Assembly: GCA_900554335.1 (NCBI GenBank)
Contig: USGT01000006.1
Location: 31,695 to 95,694 of the forward strand
Direction: 5' to 3'
Length of the DNA stretch: 64,000 nucleotides
From: an uncultured Oscillospiraceae bacterium
GTDB lineage: Bacteria > Bacillota > Clostridia > Oscillospirales > Acutalibacteraceae
How positions within the stretch are numbered: position 1 is the first letter of the stretch; every line of letters begins with the position of its first letter. The notes below the pieces were generated by a model that was not told the DNA's origin, did not search any database, and saw only the letters and a program-made list of their open reading frames with translations. Positions 25,992-34,794 of this stretch are shown piece after piece. Both the position numbers and the translations under genes were made by a program.

Positions 25992-27352
25992 GCTATAAAC
26001 TGGCTTTAAATATCCAAGAAATGCAAGAATACATCGGGACTCATAAACTTTTAGCTTTGGATATCGAAACTTCTCCACATCCGTTATTTTGTGATGACGA
26101 AAAAGCTTCACTTGATGCACACAAATCGAGTATCACAGGGAGAAGTTTTTCGGTTGTGGAAGGCACGGGAATTTACGTTCCGTTTAATCACAAGGTCGGC
26201 AGAAATGCTGACTTTGTGGAGATGTTCGAGTGGATAAAGAGTAACGTTTTAATGAATGAAAATTTGACTGTGGTAATTCATAACGCTGCGTTTGAAACGA
26301 TGTTCTTTTATGCTTTGGGATTTATTCCAAAATGCAAAGTTTATGATACTTTGTCCGCCGCACAGATGACATTCAAAACACATACAGAGTTTCGGGAATT
26401 AAATGACTGCGTACTTAAAAAGTTGGTTCCCAAACTTTTAAAGGTCGAACTGCCGACTTTTAGCGAAGTTGTGTCGCAGGCGAAAAGCGTAAGAACAGGG
26501 AATGATATAGCGTGCGATTCGGGTGCAGGCTCAGCCTGCTTTGATGAACTGGATTCTGAAGACTCTGAAACTATCAGATACGCTTGTGCGGATTCGGACT
26601 ATGCTTTAAGACTTTACCATTTGTTTAATAATTGGTTTGATAAGAATCTCCCGAAACATAGGTGCATCGTGGAAAATATCGAATCTCCGACCGCCGTGTA
26701 TGTGGGCCTCATGAAATATAATGGCATTCCGCTTGATGTGGAGCTTATGCGAGCAAAAGGTGAAGAAGCTCAGGAGCAGATAAATCAATTAAAAGAAGAT
26801 ATACATCTCACAATCGGAAATATCTACATCGGTGCAAATGTCGGAACTAAGGTATTTAAAGATTATCTGTACAAAATTTTGGAGCTTCCTGTTCTTAAAA
26901 CAACAGAAAAACTGAGCGAGGCTGCGGACGATGAGGCTATGATTCTGCTTTCAGAGTGGTGTAAAAAGAATAGACCAAAGCTGGTTTCTATGTTTGATAT
27001 GATTAAGGACTATAGAAAATGGAACAAGTTGAAATCTGTATACATTGATGGTTATTTAAGGTTTTTAAACAGTAGTACAAACCGCATACATCCAGATTTA
27101 ATGCCACTTGCAACACAGACAGGAAGGTTCGTCAGCCGAAACGCAAACCTTCAGAATTGTCCCCGAAAAGGCAATGACCCGATTGGTGTTAGGAATTTTA
27201 TCCGTGCCGATGACGGAAAAGTGTTATTGTCGCTTGACTTCTCCCAAATAGAACTTAGAGTTGGTGCTTTTTATTGCCGTGACGAGAAGATGCTTGAAAC
27301 ATATAGAAGTGGCGGTGATATACACGCTCAGACTACTTCGGTTACTGCATAA
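25988..27352 (+). pseudogene. Phage family A DNA polymerase, truncated after motif A
   Basis: 454 residues of a phage DNA polymerase I. The 3'-5' exonuclease domain is complete (LALDIETS, VIHNAAFE, RYACADSDYALRL). The polymerase domain opens with TGRFVSRNANLQNCPRK and motif A LSLDFSQIELRVGAF, then ends abruptly at DIHAQTTSVTA. Normal family members run on for about 200 residues with motifs B and C, which are absent here. From about 27343 the DNA belongs to an unrelated minus-strand remnant. The truncated protein might still be made and have exonuclease activity, but it cannot polymerise. Confidence 0.85.
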
Positions 27353-27600
27353 AATTCTACCTTAGTATGTCCTTCTTTAAAATTTACCGGGTGGCTATCA
27401 ATATAGTTTTTCACGATTTCAAAAAATATACTTTTTTCTTTATTAAATCCTCATCATCTCCACAAACGATATAGCAGTCTTCAAGAATACCCCAGCAAAT
27501 GTTATCTGATACCGAAGAAGCAGTGGCTAACTCTAAATCTGCAAGCGTTTCAAATATGACATTTAGATATTTATCTAAGTATATTATTTATCACCAAGCT
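27345..27600 (-). pseudogene. Unidentified gene remnant
   Basis: On the minus strand, one frame reads KYLNVIFETLADLELATASS and continues through NICWGILEDCYIVCGDDEDL to a stop. A shifted frame continues FEIVKNYIDSHPVNFKEGHT to the junction with the truncated polymerase gene. The composition is protein-like across the shift, so this is a frameshifted end of a gene I cannot name. Its far end coincides with the polymerase truncation, which marks a deletion or insertion joint. Confidence 0.45.
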
Positions 27601-27760
27601 CTGATTTTATCTTGCTTGCTAATTTCTAGAATTCATTCATATTAGTACGAATACTTATAAAATTTGGTTTGCCAAAAAATCTGTCACGATTTTTAAATTA
27701 TTTTTTGAGTATAAAAATTTTCATAACCTATGTAAACTCTGATTTTTCAGTAAATAGTTA

Positions 27761-27823
27761 CATAAAAAGCGCAAAATGGATTATACAACAGTTTGTATCT
27801 GCAATATAATCCGCTTTTTATGT
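27761..27823. repeat. Large imperfect inverted repeat
   Basis: CATAAAAAGCG and GGATTATA on the left reappear reversed as TATAATCC and CGCTTTTTATG on the right. The left arm has six extra bases (CAAAAT) between the two blocks. The loop is about 19 bases. It could be a bidirectional terminator or the trace of a small inverted-repeat element. The flanking DNA (27600-28015) shows no gene. Confidence 0.55.
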
Positions 27824-28015
27824 GTAAGTATCGTTTTTATAAATCGTAAAATTTTATACTGTAAAATATTGAAATTTAAACAATTCCAAATTAATTCGCG
27901 CATAAAATAAATTTTAAACAAAAAGCTTTGTGTAAAAAACGATAATATAGACATGTTTTCAAAAATATGGTATTTTATAAAATATACTAAAATAAAACTA
28001 ATGGGGTGATTTTAT

Positions 28016-29653
28016 ATGACAACGTTTTGGGATAATCTAAATTTTATCTTTAATTTTAAATATAAAACATATAGCACATTAGACGATGACATAAAATACA
28101 TAAGCGAATATCTTGACTATATATTAAAGACTTTTGAATCTGATGTAGTTGAGTTAAAAGGTAATAAATCAAAACTCATCAAAGAAACTATAAATATTCA
28201 AAAAATCATAAAAAAATTTTGTAAAAAAATTTCATGCTTTGATGAATCAATTAGGTTTGTAAAAGACGAATCAGATAAATTAGCGCAATCAGTTAAAACG
28301 CAGCAAAATATAGAAGATTCATTTTTAAAAAAATCAGAAATTTTATTAGATAAATTAAATTACAAAAGAGTTGAAATTGAATCTATTGAAAAAATAGTCA
28401 AAGAAACAAAACAAATTTTTGAACACTTAGGTAGTTTAGATGATGATTTTGACCCAAAGCTAATTTTAAAAACTTTAAAAAACATTTTGAAAAAAACCGA
28501 GGAATACAACATTTCAAAACTTAGACATGCTCAGAAGAAATTTGAATTGAGTAAAGAGCTTAAAGATTTTATGTACGGAAAAAGGAATCCAAAATTAGCG
28601 CATTTGCTGAGTTTAGATAGTTCAGTTCCTGTTGACAGTGCAACACCTTCAAAATTAATGACGCCGTTTGGACCAGTATGGGTAAAAAGAAGTAGCTCAG
28701 ATAAGAGTAGAATGATATATTTAATTTATTTAAATCAGCAGTGTTCAAGAGCTTTAAAGTATGATGAAATGTGTAAAGAACTAGATTGGAAATTTAATCC
28801 CAACTTCAATTCTAAAGTTAAAGATTTATATAGAAAAAGGGCCATAGCAGGTATAATCAAACCAATTATTGAATATATAAATCAACCTTTGGATAGGGGT
28901 CAAAATTTTTTAGGAACTGAAGCTAATTCAAGTTCACCTGAATATTTATTTTCACTTGTAAAACATAATTACCCTATTTCAAAGTATCTAACAATATCAC
29001 AAAAAGAAGCAGCAGCCTTTCTATGTGGTGTGCTACTTCTTTCAGAGTCTCATGAATTTAGAAATCCAACCGGTGGGAAATTTGAACGCAAAGCTATGAA
29101 GAACGTTTTGGAGTTGGCTGAAAATGGTTGTGTTAATCCGTTTTCCAAAGTTTTTTCAAATGTAAAAGGCAGATATATTCCTGCTCATGATAAAGGGGGA
29201 GAAACAAGTGACGTATTCCCTGGTGGGCAAAGGCAAGCATCTATTTTAATAAATTTACATAAGATTTTTTTCAGATACCTATGTTTCAATTCGGAATTTA
29301 AAAATAAAGATAAAAATTGTGCAACATTTAAAACCGATTATATTGGAAAAGTAAAATCTGAACTTCCAGACATTAGCGATAGTTGGGATACCCGAAGCAA
29401 AATGCTATTGAGCGGGCAAATATCTACTAAATTTAAAAAGAATCAAAAATATATAAATAATAAATTAATTTATGATGAATTTGTAAAAGGCTTTAAATTT
29501 TTAACAAACTTTCAAAATGCAAAAGCCGATGATACCTTCGATATAGACGATTTGCCAGATCTACCAGAGGACTCTTTGCTATCTAAGATTAAGAAATTAA
29601 CTAAAACTAAAAATATTGTGCGTATAAATAAACTATTAAACAATAGTTTATAA
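28016..29653 (+). CDS. Unknown 545-aa protein with coiled-coil N terminus
   Basis: 545 residues, rich in Lys, Asn, Ile. Residues about 25-190 are helical and coiled-coil-like (VVELKGNKSKLIKETINIQK, then VEIESIEKIVKETKQIFEHL). The remainder is a globular part with the distinctive stretches SKYLTISQKEAAAFLCGVLL, HEFRNPTGGKFERKAMKNVL and HDKGGETSDVFPGGQRQASI. No signal peptide or membrane helix. The ribosome site GGGGTGA is 8 bases before ATG. I recognise no family. It is intact among broken genes, so it is probably under selection, perhaps as phage or element cargo. The A/T-rich codon use matches its accessory neighbours. Confidence 0.65.
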   Translation: MTTFWDNLNFIFNFKYKTYSTLDDDIKYISEYLDYILKTFESDVVELKGNKSKLIKETINIQKIIKKFCKKISCFDESIRFVKDESDKLAQSVKTQQNIEDSFLKKSEILLDKLNYKRVEIESIEKIVKETKQIFEHLGSLDDDFDPKLILKTLKNILKKTEEYNISKLRHAQKKFELSKELKDFMYGKRNPKLAHLLSLDSSVPVDSATPSKLMTPFGPVWVKRSSSDKSRMIYLIYLNQQCSRALKYDEMCKELDWKFNPNFNSKVKDLYRKRAIAGIIKPIIEYINQPLDRGQNFLGTEANSSSPEYLFSLVKHNYPISKYLTISQKEAAAFLCGVLLLSESHEFRNPTGGKFERKAMKNVLELAENGCVNPFSKVFSNVKGRYIPAHDKGGETSDVFPGGQRQASILINLHKIFFRYLCFNSEFKNKDKNCATFKTDYIGKVKSELPDISDSWDTRSKMLLSGQISTKFKKNQKYINNKLIYDEFVKGFKFLTNFQNAKADDTFDIDDLPDLPEDSLLSKIKKLTKTKNIVRINKLLNNSL

Positions 29654-30106
29654 ATCAATACTGTATAATTTGAAAATATTTGTAATTAAAATTTTAAACA
29701 TAGATTCTTTCGTAGCTAAATCCGCTTGGTGACGCCCTCTACTTAATATTGTCTGACATATTCTTGTCAATTCACGATATTTTTCGGTAGAAATGGAAAC
29801 TGAGCCATGTATTGAACCATCGTTACATTTGTTCAATAGTTTAGTACAAGATGGTAGTAGCTCTTTAGTCATTCCATACGGAACATCATTATCTAAAACA
29901 CAAAAAATACTGAGAAAAGGATGTCCTTTAGGACTAATTAAATAAAACCAAACCCCCTCGTTATTCGGAAGATGACTTCCATATTCAGGACGATTGGTAA
30001 AACTATATACTTCTATTTTGGGACTCATTGCAAAAGTATTATTAAAAGCTCCCAAATAACATAAAGCAGCACAAGCCATGCAAATTAATTTTTTAAATTT
30101 TTTCAT
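29648..30106 (-). CDS. Small secreted protein of unknown function
   Basis: 152 residues from ATG 30106, which follows GGAGGT. Clear signal peptide (MKKFKKLICMACAALCYLGA, cut near FAMS). The mature part of about 125 residues includes WFYLISPKGHPFLSIF, four cysteines that could form disulfides (CVLD, SCTK, KCND, ICQT) and GRHQADLATKESMFK. No recognised domain. It converges with the 545-aa gene, overlapping it by 6 bases. Another exported protein of the accessory region. Confidence 0.65.
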   Translation of the reverse strand: MKKFKKLICMACAALCYLGAFNNTFAMSPKIEVYSFTNRPEYGSHLPNNEGVWFYLISPKGHPFLSIFCVLDNDVPYGMTKELLPSCTKLLNKCNDGSIHGSVSISTEKYRELTRICQTILSRGRHQADLATKESMFKILITNIFKLYSIDL

Positions 30107-30184
30107 ATAAATTACCTCCAATAATGACATTACAAGATAAATTCAAACTAATCTTATTGTACCACATGAAAATAATTTTTTCAA

Positions 30185-31751
30185 CTAATTCAAACTATTT
30201 TTTAAAACAAGCTTAATATCAACCTGCGCATTAACAACAATTTTATTCACCAACACATACCAAAGCCTTTCGTCAAACTCAGATATTACTTCATTAAGGT
30301 TTTTAAGATTGTCAACAAATATTCTTATTTTATCTCTACGAACTTTTAAATCTTGTTTTTTGTCTTCCAATTTTGATAACGCGCTTTTTATTTTTTCATA
30401 TTTCTCAGTATAAAAATCGTATTTTTTGTTGTATTCATCTTGGTTCATTACTTTTCTAGAATTCTCATATATCAGACTTTTCATTAACTCTACTATAATT
30501 TCGCTTTCTTCCTGGAGTTTTGATATTTTGCTGTCTATATCTTCAGTATCTACAAGGCTTAAAACAGTGTTCTCGCAGTCTTTTATGACTTCTTCCTTAT
30601 TACTAACTAAGTTATTAAACGCTTTTACAAATTCTTCTTTTATTTACTCCTCAGTCAAATGAGGAGTTTTGCATTTCTCTTTGTTTTTAAATTTGTTGTT
30701 GCACTGCCATATGACTTTTCTATACTTATCCTTCGAATGCCACACCTTTGATCCATAAAAACCGCCGCACTATTCGCATACAATCTTACTTGAAAATGGG
30801 CTTACACAGCTATGATTAAACATGCCTTTTGCTCTCTTTTTAAGCTCTTCTTGAACCAAGTCATAAACTTCGGGAGAAATGATAGCTTCGTGACTGTTTT
30901 TTACATAATACTGCGGAACTTCACCTTCATTTTTCTTTTTTGTGAGAAAATCAATCGTATAGTATTTCTGAAGCAACGCATCGCCTTTGTATTTCTCATT
31001 AGTTAAGATACTTCTGACTGTACTTGTAGTCCATTTTTCTTGCCCGATTGAGTGGGTATGTTTTCGTTTGTTAAATGTTTTGAAATTGCAGATATAGTCT
31101 TTCCCTCAAGAAACAATCTATATATTAGTCTTACGATTTTATCTTCACTTTCTATGATTTTTGGAGCACCATCATTTCCTTTTTCGTAGCCTAAGAATGT
31201 TTATACGGAAGGCTAACTTTTCCATCAGCAAATCTTTTTCTCTGACCCCATGTCACATTCTCGCTGATCGACCTTGATTCTTCTTGAGCAAGTGAACTCA
31301 TAATCGTTATGAGCAGCTCACCTTTAGAATCAAGCGTATAAATGTTTTCCTTTTCAAAATAAACTTCTACTCCTTTTTCTTTAAGTTTTTTGACAGTTGT
31401 GAGAGTGTCGACTGTATTTCTCGCAAATCTTGAAACTGACTTTGCAATAATGAGGTCTATCTTCCCGTCAAGTGCATCTTTTATCATTCTGTTAAAGCCA
31501 TCACGTTTTTTGGTGTTGGTGGCACTTATACCTTCGTCAGTATAAACCCCAACAAATTCCCATTTACTTTTTGACTTTATATATCTTGTGTAATAATCAA
31601 CTTGTGCTTCGTAGCTTGAAAGCTGTTCTTCGTTATCTGTGGATACCCTTGCATATCCCGCTGTTCTTCGCTTAATAGATGCCCGTATTGAGGTATTTGT
31701 AAATAAATTAAGCGTTGCCAGAATTACAGTTACTGATCGTGCTGCACACAT
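30185..31751 (-). pseudogene. Large serine recombinase, two frameshifts and two nonsense codons
   Basis: Read on the minus strand: resolvase domain GYARVSTDNEEQLSSYEAQV (catalytic Ser), VGVYTDEGISATNTKKR, IIAKSVSRFARNT to 31191. After a one-base shift comes FLGYEKGNDGAP and the recombinase domain (about 31190-31030). A second shift leads to VPQYYVKNSHEAIISPEVYD. The zinc ribbon CE-TAG-CGGFYG..QCNNKFKNKEKC is interrupted by TAG at about 30777, and there is a further TAA near 30646. The coiled-coil C terminus ends at 30185. Such recombinases integrate and excise phages and conjugative elements; this one is dead. Confidence 0.88.
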
Positions 31752-32515
31752 CTGTTTTCTTCCTATTCTGACGATTTAATTCGCTGTTTCTAGCCGTCTC
31801 TTTCATTTTTTCAGTCCAAGAATCTCTCCTTGAAGGGTAATCCCACACTTTTAAAACTTCATCACCGTAATCAAGAATAAATTTAAGTTTACCCTTGCTT
31901 GGAACAACGATTTTGCTTACTTTGTTTTTGAATATCTGTTCATCGAACTTTGTGATTCCGAGTGTCTCACAAGATAGTTTTTTGATTGTTTCTTCGGGTA
32001 TTCTACTTGAAGGGCAGTACTTTTTACCGTAGGAATTAAAAGTAGAACATATCCATATCGGCTTTTCATATTTCGTGCCACTTCCAGCAATTTTCCTTCT
32101 GTAGTTTTTACCACAAATCCCACATTCTATTTTGCTGGCTGGTAAAAATATATTCTTTAATTCCGCTAGTAGGTTTGTAATGATTAGCTCTACAATTTAT
32201 TTCTTTTTGCACTTTTTGAAAAGTATCAGCATCAATAATTGCTTCGCGGTTACTCTCTACATAGTACATTGGCAATTTACCTTTGTTTTGGCATTGCTTT
32301 TTGCTAATGTGATCAACGATAAAAGTCTTTTGAAGCAGTAAATTGCCTGTATATTTCTCATTTCTAAGAATTTCCCTAACCGTGTTTTCACGCCAAAATC
32401 TTACATAAACAGTAACATTTGAGCAGTTATTTGAAACATTCTGTGAGTTCTGATTTATTGTTATGTTGTATTTAACGTGCGTGTTACTTGCCCCAAAAGT
32501 GCTTGATGTTCCCAA
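31708..32515 (-). pseudogene. Second serine recombinase, C-terminal part, fused to the start of a phage tail gene
   Basis: The first 45 codons (from TTG/ATG near 32515; MGTSSTFGASNTHVKYNI..) are the beginning of a DUF859-type phage tail or fibre protein. After VRFWR the frame continues with a recombinase domain (ENTVREILRNEKYTGNLLLQ, then KLPMYYVESNREAIIDADTF). A one-base shift near 32125 leads into the zinc-ribbon region (IECGICGKNYRRKI) and an open tail to 31708 that overlaps the start of the first recombinase. The resolvase domain is missing. Deletion has thus joined two unrelated genes. Tandem coupled serine recombinases are usual on Firmicutes elements. Confidence 0.78.
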
Positions 32516-32524
32516 AATTTCACC
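32455..32524 (-). repeat. 70-base repeat, phage tail-gene start, copy 1
   Basis: Identical over 70 bases to 33209-33278. It carries a ribosome site and the first 20 or so codons of a DUF859-like tail gene. Confidence 0.9.
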
Positions 32525-32651
32525 TCATTTGAAAATTTAACTTTAAAATTGCACAACATTGAAAATAATTGTATAATGCGAATACATGGAATTTTGCTAT
32601 AATATCAAATACAAAATACAAAAATTAGAATTAGAAAGGGAATTTTAACTT

Positions 32652-33083
32652 ATGCAAAAAATGTATATGACGCATCCCATTTTTCCTACGCCGAACATCA
32701 AACAAACCGCTGATTTTTATGTTCAAAAGTTAGGATTTAATGCAGTTGAATATCTAAATTCCAAAGAGCCTCATATATGTCTATATAAAGACGACATTGA
32801 AATCGTATTGACGGATTCAAAAGGTCAAAAAGTTATTCCAAATCGTGAATTATATGGCTACGGCTATGATGCTTATGTGATTGTATATGACCCTGAGGAA
32901 TTACAAAAGGAATTTGACAGTATAGGACTTAAAATTGTAAGAAGGTTTTCTATTACCGACTATAATGACAAAGAATTAGTTTTGGAAGATATAGATGGCA
33001 GATGGCTTGCGTTCGGAGTAAAACTTGACACAGGAAATTGGAAAAATTTTACTAATAAAAATAAAAACAATATTCCTAAATAA
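32652..33083 (+). CDS. VOC-family (glyoxalase/bleomycin-resistance fold) protein
   Basis: 143 residues, a single vicinal-oxygen-chelate domain: HPIFPTPNIKQTADFYVQKL at the start, a central ICLYKDDIEIVLTD and RFSITDYNDKELVLEDIDGR near the end, with His and Glu positions fitting the metal-site pattern of the family. Members include glyoxalase I, bleomycin-binding and FosA-like proteins; the substrate cannot be told. GAAAGGG precedes ATG. It is intact cargo inserted between the two copies of the 70-base phage repeat and transcribed against the phage genes. Confidence 0.8.
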   Translation: MQKMYMTHPIFPTPNIKQTADFYVQKLGFNAVEYLNSKEPHICLYKDDIEIVLTDSKGQKVIPNRELYGYGYDAYVIVYDPEELQKEFDSIGLKIVRRFSITDYNDKELVLEDIDGRWLAFGVKLDTGNWKNFTNKNKNNIPK

Positions 33084-33089
33084 AAATTT

Positions 33090-33121
33090 TTAAATAGCGC
33101 CTTAAGGTGCTATTTTATTTT
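33090..33121. terminator. Intrinsic terminator after VOC gene
   Basis: AAATAGCGCC / GGTGCTATTT stem followed by TATTTTTTT, abutting repeat copy A. Confidence 0.8.
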
Positions 33122-33165
33122 TTTAAAAGATAAATTTCCGCTTGTTCTTAGGTAAAATCAAAATT
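33121..33165 (-). repeat. Phage gene-end repeat, copy A
   Basis: One of three similar segments of about 45-50 bases (also 33291-33340 and 34339-34389). On the minus strand each reads as the C terminus LFTQEQAEIYLLRK plus stop, or a mutated form of it. In copy B this end is followed by the ribosome site and start of the DUF859-like gene, so the repeat is the 3' end of the phage gene preceding it. Confidence 0.75.
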
Positions 33166-33208
33166 ATTGAGCCAAAGTAGATTTAAGAATTTTATATTGA
33201 GAACGTAT

Positions 33209-33278
33209 TTATTGTTATGTTGTATTTAACGTGCGTGTTACTTGCCCCAAAAGTGCTTGATGTTCCCAAAATTTCACC
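33209..33278 (-). repeat. 70-base repeat, phage tail-gene start, copy 2
   Basis: Second copy of 32455-32524, directly downstream (minus strand) of gene-end repeat B. The tail gene is cut off after about 22 codons. Confidence 0.9.
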
Positions 33279-33290
33279 GCCTTTATTTTA

Positions 33291-33340
33291 TTTTCTTAAA
33301 AGATAAATTTCCGCTTGTTCTTGGGTAAAAAGCAAAATTA
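33291..33340 (-). repeat. Phage gene-end repeat, copy B
   Basis: Cleanest copy: ILLFTQEQAEIYLLRK then TAA on the minus strand, followed by GGCGGTGAAA and the start of the DUF859-like frame. Confidence 0.8.
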
Positions 33341-33415
33341 CCGAGCTGGAGTGAATTTAAAAATTCCCCGTCGGTAATTTAAATTTTCTATATAAACAAT
33401 GCTTATATAAGAATA

Positions 33416-34246
33416 TTACTTAAGTAAAACGTCCAAAGCTATTCTTGGTATAATATCTTTTTTGACTTTGTATCTTCTTTGTTGTTCTTCATTGGTTCTA
33501 CCGCTATACAGTGACTTATTTATTATGGTATTATCGGATATATTCATAATTGCTGATGATTTTATGTTTACGATATTTGAAGCATGAAACAATGTCGCTG
33601 TTTCCATTTCGATGGTATTACAGCCCATTTGGATAAATTCCTCTATGTGAGCATACTGTGAAAATATAGTGTCCACACTAAAAGTATATCCGCTATGAAT
33701 TTTTATATCGGTATTTTTTGATATCTTATTTGCAGACTTCCAAAGTTTATCCGAAAATTCTTTATCAGGGTAATACTTTTTACCATAGCAATCGTTTTTA
33801 TCAGCAGTTTCCGTCGTCAAATATCTATCTGCGCCAACTCCACTAACTGAATACTGGGGAATAACAAGATCACCTATTTTCATATTCCTGTCCAAAGCTC
33901 CGACAGACCCCATAAATAATATTTTATTGCAAGGAGTACAGCCAAGAGCTAAAACTGCATCTATAATATTACAGGCACCTACACCTGTTATAATATATGT
34001 TATTTTATCGCTGCCAATCTTTAACTCATATATGTTGTATTCATGACCTGTTGGACCTGAAATATGCTTTATTTTATCGACATGATTTGAAAAAATATCA
34101 ACTTTCCACGTTGGAGCAATAATAACTTTTTCATTTATTTCAAAAGATTTACACTTAAAATTAGACTCACAAATATGTTCTTTATTCGAACCGTATTTTT
34201 TATTTCCATTAATTAAACTTTCATAAACATCCATACTTTTTTCCAA
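33416..34246 (-). CDS. Nucleoside phosphorylase-superfamily protein
   Basis: 276 residues of PNP/UDP phosphorylase fold: ISGPTGHEYNIYELKIG, the phosphate-site strand LFMGSVGALDRNMKIGDLVI (about 112-131), GVGADRYLT and the nucleoside-site IEMETATLFHASNI with the conserved META. The family cleaves purine or uridine nucleosides, or S-adenosylhomocysteine-type substrates. I favour TTG 34246, 7 bases after AAAGGA; ATG 34234 is possible. It is intact and lies between phage gene-end repeats B and C, as cargo. In defence settings such domains can deplete nucleotides, but nothing here proves that. Confidence 0.78.
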   Translation of the reverse strand: MEKSMDVYESLINGNKKYGSNKEHICESNFKCKSFEINEKVIIAPTWKVDIFSNHVDKIKHISGPTGHEYNIYELKIGSDKITYIITGVGACNIIDAVLALGCTPCNKILFMGSVGALDRNMKIGDLVIPQYSVSGVGADRYLTTETADKNDCYGKKYYPDKEFSDKLWKSANKISKNTDIKIHSGYTFSVDTIFSQYAHIEEFIQMGCNTIEMETATLFHASNIVNIKSSAIMNISDNTIINKSLYSGRTNEEQQRRYKVKKDIIPRIALDVLLK

Positions 34247-34338
34247 ACAATATCCTTTCACTAATTTTAGATTTCTTACACTATTTTATCTTCTAAAACT
34301 TAGGGCGTCAAATAATTGAAACTTTTGGTATCTTACCT

Positions 34339-34389
34339 TATTTTCTTAAAAGATAAATTTCCGCTTGTTCTTGGATAAAAAGCAAAATT
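34339..34389 (-). repeat. Phage gene-end repeat, copy C
   Basis: Third copy; it directly follows the truncated tail gene at 34392, so a deletion joined the 5' part of that gene to this end. Confidence 0.8.
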
Positions 34390-34391
34390 TT

Positions 34392-34667
34392 CTAAAGAAT
34401 TCCCTCGCAAGTTATCTTTTTTTCGTTATGAAAACCAAGCTCCGAATTAATTACTCGTCCTTTAAAAATCAAATTGATATCTCGATAAATCTTAATTATT
34501 GAACTTAATTTTGATATGTTATTAAAATATGGGTGATTTTGATAAATAGTAAAAATCAACTCATTTGCCGTGTTTAATTCTTGCTTTAAAACAGGATTTT
34601 CAACTTGAAACTCGTTGAGCTGTGAATCATATAAGATATAGTCATCGCAAAATATTTTATACTGCAT
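34392..34667 (-). pseudogene. Phage tail protein, N-terminal fragment
   Basis: 91 residues (MQYKIFCDDYILYDSQLNEF, then NPVLKQELNTANELIFTIYQ, SSIIKIYRDINLIFKGRVIN) matching the N-terminal hub domain of siphophage tail-associated/endopeptidase proteins, normally 400-1000 residues. The frame is cut at the joint with repeat copy C. In the original phage it would follow tape-measure and distal-tail genes, and the order here (tape measure upstream on the minus strand) agrees. Confidence 0.72.
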
Positions 34668-34794
34668 TTAGCGTCACATCCAAAATTTCAAAATAGAGTC
34701 TGCTCCTTAACAAAGTTTACAAAGAATATAAATTATGATATAATTATATTAAAATTAAAAATAGGTTATTAAACAAAACAAGGAGACCGTTTTC

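Noticed and set aside
32455..33278. CRISPR-like repeat pattern between 32455 and 34389
   Set aside because: Copies are few, unequally spaced, separated by whole genes, and translate as phage gene ends; no cas genes.
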